8,995 nucleotides of DNA from Clostridia bacterium. Lineage in GTDB: Bacteria > Bacillota_A > Clostridia > Christensenellales > Aristaeellaceae. The translations under genes were made by a program, and so were the position numbers. This document shows positions 6,000 through 8,995 of the stretch, one piece after another (the first letter of the stretch is position 1; each line of letters opens with the position of its first letter). The DNA lies in assembly GCA_017398245.1 (NCBI GenBank), contig JAFQGN010000318.1, positions 1-8,995 on the forward strand, written 5' to 3'. Below the pieces are notes generated by a model, which saw nothing but the letters and a program-made list of their open reading frames with translations, was not told the origin of the DNA and made no database searches.

Positions 6000-6052
6000 G
6001 AGAAATCCGAACCTGATTCCGGTAGGAAATGGGTTTGGGTTTCTCCTTTTTT
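6000..6052 (+). terminator. Intrinsic terminator of the smpB-ssrA unit
   Basis: Fourteen consecutive pairs, two of them G-T, join 6000-6013 (GAGAAATCCGAACC) and 6032-6045 (GGTTTGGGTTTCTC). The loop carries a small TTCC/GGAA hairpin. Six T residues follow at 6047-6052. The structure begins six bases after the tmRNA CCA end. Confidence 0.92.
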
Positions 6053-6085
6053 ATGCCTGATCGATGGCATGAGAAATACAAAAGT

Positions 6086-6128
6086 GCCTCAGGCAACAGG
6101 TGAAACACCTACTGCCTGAGGCGTTTTT
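6086..6128. terminator. Second strong terminator, possibly bidirectional
   Basis: GCCTCAGGCA (6086-6095) pairs with TGCCTGAGGC (6113-6122), and an upper stem AGGTG/CACCT (6098-6102 with 6106-6110) closes on AAA. A T5 tract follows on the plus strand (6124-6128). On the minus strand ACTTTTGTATTT follows. It acts as a back-up for ssrA. It may also be a leftover from a lost neighbouring gene, because no minus-strand gene now ends here. Confidence 0.85.
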
Positions 6129-6355
6129 ATATTACATAAGATACGATATTTTGCAGCTTTTTCCGGTGCGCTCCATGAATGCTTTGGAACAGCAGGGCTG
6201 AAAAAAACGGTTGAGGCGTTCGCACGCAGGGCATTGGAACGAACGGCAACGTTATGATATTTGTTTTCTCGTTCCGTCAAAATGGCAAAATCTTTATATC
6301 ACATTCTAGAATTCGATATTTTGTCGAAAATCATACTTTTCTTTTCTTTTTTGCG
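6129..6355. other. Intergenic spacer, AT-rich near its right end
   Basis: No supported gene is seen between the ssrA terminators and the next promoter. One plus-strand frame (6120-6257) reads without a stop and has coding-like residues toward its end (GLKKTVEAFARRALER), but it has no start codon or ribosome binding site. It might be the tail of a decayed gene. The right part (about 6290-6350) is AT-rich with T-tracts and may serve as upstream promoter DNA. Confidence 0.5.
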
Positions 6356-6364
6356 TGATATAAT
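6356..6364 (+). promoter_or_regulatory. Extended -10 promoter for the coiled-coil/signal peptidase/surface protein operon
   Basis: TGATATAAT is a perfect TGnTATAAT element. No acceptable -35 box is placed 16-18 bases upstream; the spacer there is T-rich. Transcription would start near 6371, about 55 bases before the first ATG of the operon. A palindrome follows at 6379-6390. Confidence 0.65.
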
Positions 6365-6378
6365 GTATGTTGTGACAT

Positions 6379-6390
6379 TTATGCGCATAA
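6379..6390. promoter_or_regulatory. Perfect 12-base palindrome just after the transcription start
   Basis: TTATGCGCATAA is perfectly self-complementary and lies about 8-20 bases past the predicted transcription start. Allowing one inserted T, the symmetry extends outward to ACATT...AATGT (about 6375-6393). The position suits a repressor operator. No regulator gene is visible, so this is inference. Confidence 0.4.
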
Positions 6391-6425
6391 TGTGGCTTTT
6401 CCCCGCGAAAGGAGTTGATTCCTGT

Positions 6426-6845
6426 ATGATCGGTAAAGAGCTGAATAAAATGAACCGGCGCGAGCTCGTGGATATCATCTATCAGATGAAGAAAAACGAG
6501 CAGCGGATGCAGGAGAAAATAGCTTCTCTGGAGGCGGCGCTTCAGGATAAACGTTTGCGGATTTCCGAGGCAGGCTCCATCGCAGAAGCTGCCGTAAGCA
6601 TTACAAAGGTGCTTTCTGTTGCGCAGGAGGCTGCAGATCTGTACCTTCATGAAATCTCCTGTATGAAGGCGGAGGCTGAAAAGCAGTGTGCAAAAATGCT
6701 TAAAGAAGCCAGAAGAAAGGCGGATAAGCATTCTCCGGATGAAGAGAAACTGCCGCTGCAGACAAAACAGGAACGCCAGAGCGGGATTGTAAAGCCGAGA
6801 CATCTCCGCGCAGAAAGCCGCCTGCGGAAGAACGGGCAAACATAA
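6426..6845 (+). CDS. Small coiled-coil protein of unknown function, first gene of the operon
   Basis: This 139-residue protein has no signal peptide or membrane segment. Residues 10-46 are heptad-rich helix (RRELVDIIYQMKKNEQRMQE and following). Next comes an Ala-rich block (ISEAGSIAEAAVSITKVLSVAQEAADLYLHEI, quoted here as residues 46-77). A further charged helix runs to about 100, followed by a basic, Pro/Lys/Arg-rich tail. I recall similar proteins with an AGSIAEA block near signal peptidase genes in Clostridia, but I know no assigned function; a cytoplasmic scaffold or membrane-associated partner is a guess. The ATG at 6426 follows AAAGGAG by 11 bases, slightly long. The stop is 20 bases before the signal peptidase ATG, which supports one operon. 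Confidence 0.8.
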   Translation: MIGKELNKMNRRELVDIIYQMKKNEQRMQEKIASLEAALQDKRLRISEAGSIAEAAVSITKVLSVAQEAADLYLHEISCMKAEAEKQCAKMLKEARRKADKHSPDEEKLPLQTKQERQSGIVKPRHLRAESRLRKNGQT

Positions 6846-6865
6846 ACCCTGTGAGGACTTGACAC

Positions 6866-7456
6866 ATGGCGAAGAAAACCAGAAAAAGAATACCAATTCC
6901 TTCTTTGGAAGAAATCCAGCACGAACGCAAGCGGATTCGCCGCGGGGTTTATTATCGTCAGGCGCTCTGGGGTACCGTATCTATGCTGGTAGTCGTGGCC
7001 GCCGTTGCTGTTCTGATTGCAACGCTGTTTCTGCCGATTCTCCAGATTTCCGGCGACAGCATGTCTCCGACCCTGGAGCATGATGAAATTGTGGTTCTTC
7101 TCAAAACGAAGAATTTTAACCGGGGAGATCTGATCGGCTTCTATTATCAGGGTAAGATTCTTCTCAAACGCGTTATTGCATTGCCGGAGGACGAAGTTGC
7201 CATCGACGGCGATGGCAATGTATATGTAAACGGAGCCTTGCTGGAAGAACCCTATGTAACGGAAAAGACCCTTGGAGATTGCGACCTGGAATTTCCCTAT
7301 CAGGTGCCGGGTACGGGATACTTTGTAATGGGTGATAAGCGATCCAATTCGGTTGACAGCCGGAATTCTGTCATCGGCGCAATCGAGCGGGAAGACATAA
7401 TAGGAAAAGTATTTATAAGGGTATGGCCGTTTTCAGAGATCGGATTCGTTCTCTGA
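6866..7456 (+). CDS. lepB: Type I signal peptidase
   Basis: This 196-residue membrane-bound protease (S26 family) cuts signal peptides from exported proteins at the outer face of the membrane. A basic cytoplasmic tail (1-34) leads into one membrane helix (35-58, GTVSMLVVVAAVAVLIATLF). The nucleophile motif SGDSMSPTL has catalytic S65. The general base is K101 in LLKRVIALP. The C-terminal box MGDKRSNSVDSR (155-166) matches the family's MGDNRxNSxDSR with K for N. One N-terminal anchor is the common Gram-positive (Sip-type) design. The ATG at 6866 has a modest GAGG about 10 bases upstream. It sits between the coiled-coil gene and an exported surface protein, so it may be dedicated to that protein or may be a general signal peptidase; the sequence cannot decide. 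Confidence 0.94.
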   Translation: MAKKTRKRIPIPSLEEIQHERKRIRRGVYYRQALWGTVSMLVVVAAVAVLIATLFLPILQISGDSMSPTLEHDEIVVLLKTKNFNRGDLIGFYYQGKILLKRVIALPEDEVAIDGDGNVYVNGALLEEPYVTEKTLGDCDLEFPYQVPGTGYFVMGDKRSNSVDSRNSVIGAIEREDIIGKVFIRVWPFSEIGFVL

Positions 7457-7505
7457 TTTTCTGAAATACGTTTATTTGATATAAAAGCGAAAGGGGGGGA
7501 GAGCT

Positions 7506-8995
7506 GTGCGTACTAGCTTGGGAACAAGCCTGAGGAATCTGATGTGGGTTAAAACCCGGAAGAGCCGTATATCGGCCTTGGCGATGCTGCTCTCCGTCAT
7601 CGTTTCGCTGAATGTATTTTTTGCGTTGCGGCAGCCGGGACTGACCCTGGCGGGCGACGCCTGCTGTGGAATACTTGAACACAGCCATGATGAAGCCTGC
7701 GGCGTTCTGGAATGTATCTGCGGTTTCCCGGAAGAGGGGCATGTTCACGGCGATTCCTGTTATGAAGTCCAGCTTGTGGAAGCCCAGGAAAACCGCTATC
7801 TGGTTTGTGAAGTAACGGAACAGCCGCATGTGCACGGCGAAGGCTGTTATCAGACCATCGTGACCGAAGCCAGTGAGCAGACCTCTTTGATCTGCGAAAA
7901 TGTCGAGGAAGGCCACGTCCACGAAGACGGATGTTACGAAACGGTGCAGATTCCGGGTTGTGAAGAAACCGTTTTGGTTTGCAATCGTGTAGCCGATCCC
8001 CATGAACATTCCGAAAGCTGCTATGCAGTGGAGATCATCGAAGCCCAGGAAAATAAGGTTCTGATTTGTGATATTCCGGAATGCCTTCATGTCCATGAGG
8101 ACGCCTGCTATGAATGGAGAATGACCTGCGAGCAGCTGGAGCACATTCACAGCATGGAATGCTATTCTGACCAGACGGCGGATGTGGAAACCCCGCTGGA
8201 TTGGCAGAAAATGTTTGCGGGCTATCCCTATAGCGGAAATCTGCGCAGAGACTTGGCCGGAATCGCCCGCATGCAGGTGGGATATGCTGAGAGCGAGCGG
8301 AATTTTGAAGTCGGAAGCGATGGAACCCGCCGCGGCTATACCCGCTATGGCGCATGGTACGGCGTGCCATATGGCGATTGGTCTGCCATGTTTGTTTCCT
8401 TCTGCCTCGATTATGCGGGCGCGGATTACGATGAAGCCCCCGGAAATACCGGCGCTTCGTCCATGGCGAAGACATGGGATAAGCTTGGGAAATATGCGCC
8501 GAAGGGAGAATATACCCCTGTTGAGGGCGATCTGGTGTTCTTCAAGGATCATACCGTGGGTATCGTCACGGATGTCGTCGGCTCCACCTTCTATGCGGTT
8601 TGCGGCGATGTGGAAAACGCTGTCGTGAGCGTATCCATGTCCATGGCGGATTCTTCCATCAAGGGTTGGGGATCGACAGTCGGAACCGTAGCTGCTGAGG
8701 AGACCCCTGTACCTACGGCAGAACCTACCGCAGCGCCGACGGTTGAACCTACGGCAGAGCCGACCGCTACACCGACGGTCGAACCTACGGCAGAGTCTAC
8801 CGCAGCGCCGACAGTCGAACCCACCGCCACGCCGACGGTCGAACCTACGGCAGAGCCGACCGCTACGCCGACGGTTGAAGCTACGGCAGAGTCCACCGCC
8901 ACGCCCACGGTTGCGCCTGCGGCTACTCCGACCATGGAAACGGCAACCGACGCCACCATAGCGCCTTCTGTCGAACCCACGGCAGAGCCGACCGC
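7506..8995 (+). CDS. Large exported surface protein: HxHxxxC repeats, CHAP-like domain, Pro/Thr-rich tail (partial)
   Basis: The frame is open from a GTG at 7506 to the window edge (496 residues, no stop), so the C-terminus is missing. A GGGGGGGAG ribosome binding site supports the GTG; an ATG at 7542 is a weaker alternative. Residues 1-21 are basic. Residues 22-41 are hydrophobic, and a plausible cleavage point is near TLAGDA (46-51). Residues 59-220 hold seven HxHxxxC modules. Residues about 240-395 resemble a CHAP/NlpC-type peptidase domain (RYGAWYGVPYGDWSAMFVSF in 280-299; GDLVFF and VGIVTDV in 341-357). In active CHAP domains a Cys follows the Trp and His precedes VGIV directly. Here they are S293 and H349-T350, so activity is doubtful. 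From 403 on the protein is PTAEPTATPTVE repeats, typical of wall-spanning stalks. It follows the signal peptidase by 49 bases and probably shares its operon. Confidence 0.85.
   Translation, partial: MRTSLGTSLRNLMWVKTRKSRISALAMLLSVIVSLNVFFALRQPGLTLAGDACCGILEHSHDEACGVLECICGFPEEGHVHGDSCYEVQLVEAQENRYLVCEVTEQPHVHGEGCYQTIVTEASEQTSLICENVEEGHVHEDGCYETVQIPGCEETVLVCNRVADPHEHSESCYAVEIIEAQENKVLICDIPECLHVHEDACYEWRMTCEQLEHIHSMECYSDQTADVETPLDWQKMFAGYPYSGNLRRDLAGIARMQVGYAESERNFEVGSDGTRRGYTRYGAWYGVPYGDWSAMFVSFCLDYAGADYDEAPGNTGASSMAKTWDKLGKYAPKGEYTPVEGDLVFFKDHTVGIVTDVVGSTFYAVCGDVENAVVSVSMSMADSSIKGWGSTVGTVAAEETPVPTAEPTAAPTVEPTAEPTATPTVEPTAESTAAPTVEPTATPTVEPTAEPTATPTVEATAESTATPTVAPAATPTMETATDATIAPSVEPTAEPT
7680..8165 (+). 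repeat. Seven HxHxxxC modules with a 29-residue core period
   Basis: In the surface protein, HxH pairs start at residues 59, 79, 108, 137, 166, 195 and 213, each followed three residues later by Cys, and by Tyr in all but the first. The middle spacings are exactly 29 residues (87 bases) four times. In modules 2-6 another Cys lies exactly seven residues before the first His (C72, C101, C130, C159, C188), giving C-x6-HxH-x3-CY. The spaced Cys and His could bind metal or form disulfides outside the cell. At DNA level the copies have diverged, so this is old duplication. Confidence 0.85.
8712..8995 (+). repeat. 36-base coding repeat encoding PTAEPTATPTVE
   Basis: From codon 403 of the surface protein a 12-residue unit (PTAEPTATPTVE and variants with A, S) repeats to the window edge, with one 8-residue short unit (PTATPTVE). 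Pro alternates with Thr, and Glu adds negative charge. Such tails usually span the cell wall or act as a flexible, possibly glycosylated stalk. A sorting signal may follow beyond the edge. Near-identical DNA units make the copy number prone to change. Confidence 0.85.

Noticed and set aside
5917..6108. Minus-strand peptide containing WWRRGESNPCP
   Set aside because: It is the antisense of the tmRNA 3' tRNA-like end, a well-known source of false protein calls.
7480..7485. TATAAA as a separate promoter for the surface protein
   Set aside because: The matching -35 position (7457-7462, TTTTCT) is poor, and it lies in a 49-base operon gap. Not supported without expression data.
7413..8552. 379-codon minus-strand open frame
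   Set aside because: It is antisense to the surface protein and lepB end. The plus frame carries the period-29 HxHxxxC modules and the CHAP-like signature.
8591..8980. Val/Gly/Ala-rich minus-strand frame
   Set aside because: Its repeats are just the antisense reading of the PT(A/V)E tail repeats.

Overview
The window looks like part of a chromosome from a gut-type Bacillota, class Clostridia, probably an Oscillospirales or related lineage. This rests on the GC-rich coding DNA, strong AGGAGG-type ribosome binding sites, sigma-A-like promoters, a one-piece tmRNA beside smpB, a Gram-positive type I signal peptidase, and a large surface protein with His/Cys repeats and a Pro/Thr-rich tail. The species cannot be named from sequence alone.

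Left half, minus strand: the first 16 codons of a gene leaving the left edge (1-50; possibly a MATE-type transporter). A hairpin-rich spacer (51-575) carries a decayed tandem repeat, a bidirectional terminator and a second clostridial-style hairpin repeat. Then come oligoendopeptidase F (pepF, 576-2372), a spacer filled by three stem-loops (2398-2613), a stand-alone galactokinase-family gene (2632-3879) with its own promoter, and an unrecognised secreted protein (4073-4819) with its own terminator and extended -10 promoter.

Centre, plus strand: divergent from the secreted protein lies smpB (5094-5561) behind a near-consensus promoter. The tmRNA gene ssrA (5626-5994) follows 64 bp later. Together they encode the two parts of trans-translation, the rescue of stalled ribosomes. 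Two strong terminators close the unit.

Right part, plus strand, after a 300 bp spacer: an extended -10 promoter with a palindrome just downstream leads into an apparent three-gene operon. It encodes a small coiled-coil protein (6426-6845), type I signal peptidase (6866-7456) and a large exported protein (7506 to beyond the right edge). The exported protein has a signal/anchor segment, seven HxHxxxC modules (most at an exact 29-residue period), a CHAP-like domain whose expected catalytic positions look substituted, and a PT(A/V)E repeat tail. The plausible shared role is export and display of the surface protein. This locus is the most interesting part of the window, although its individual families are of known kinds. 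I see no CRISPR array, phage, transposase, rRNA or tRNA gene.
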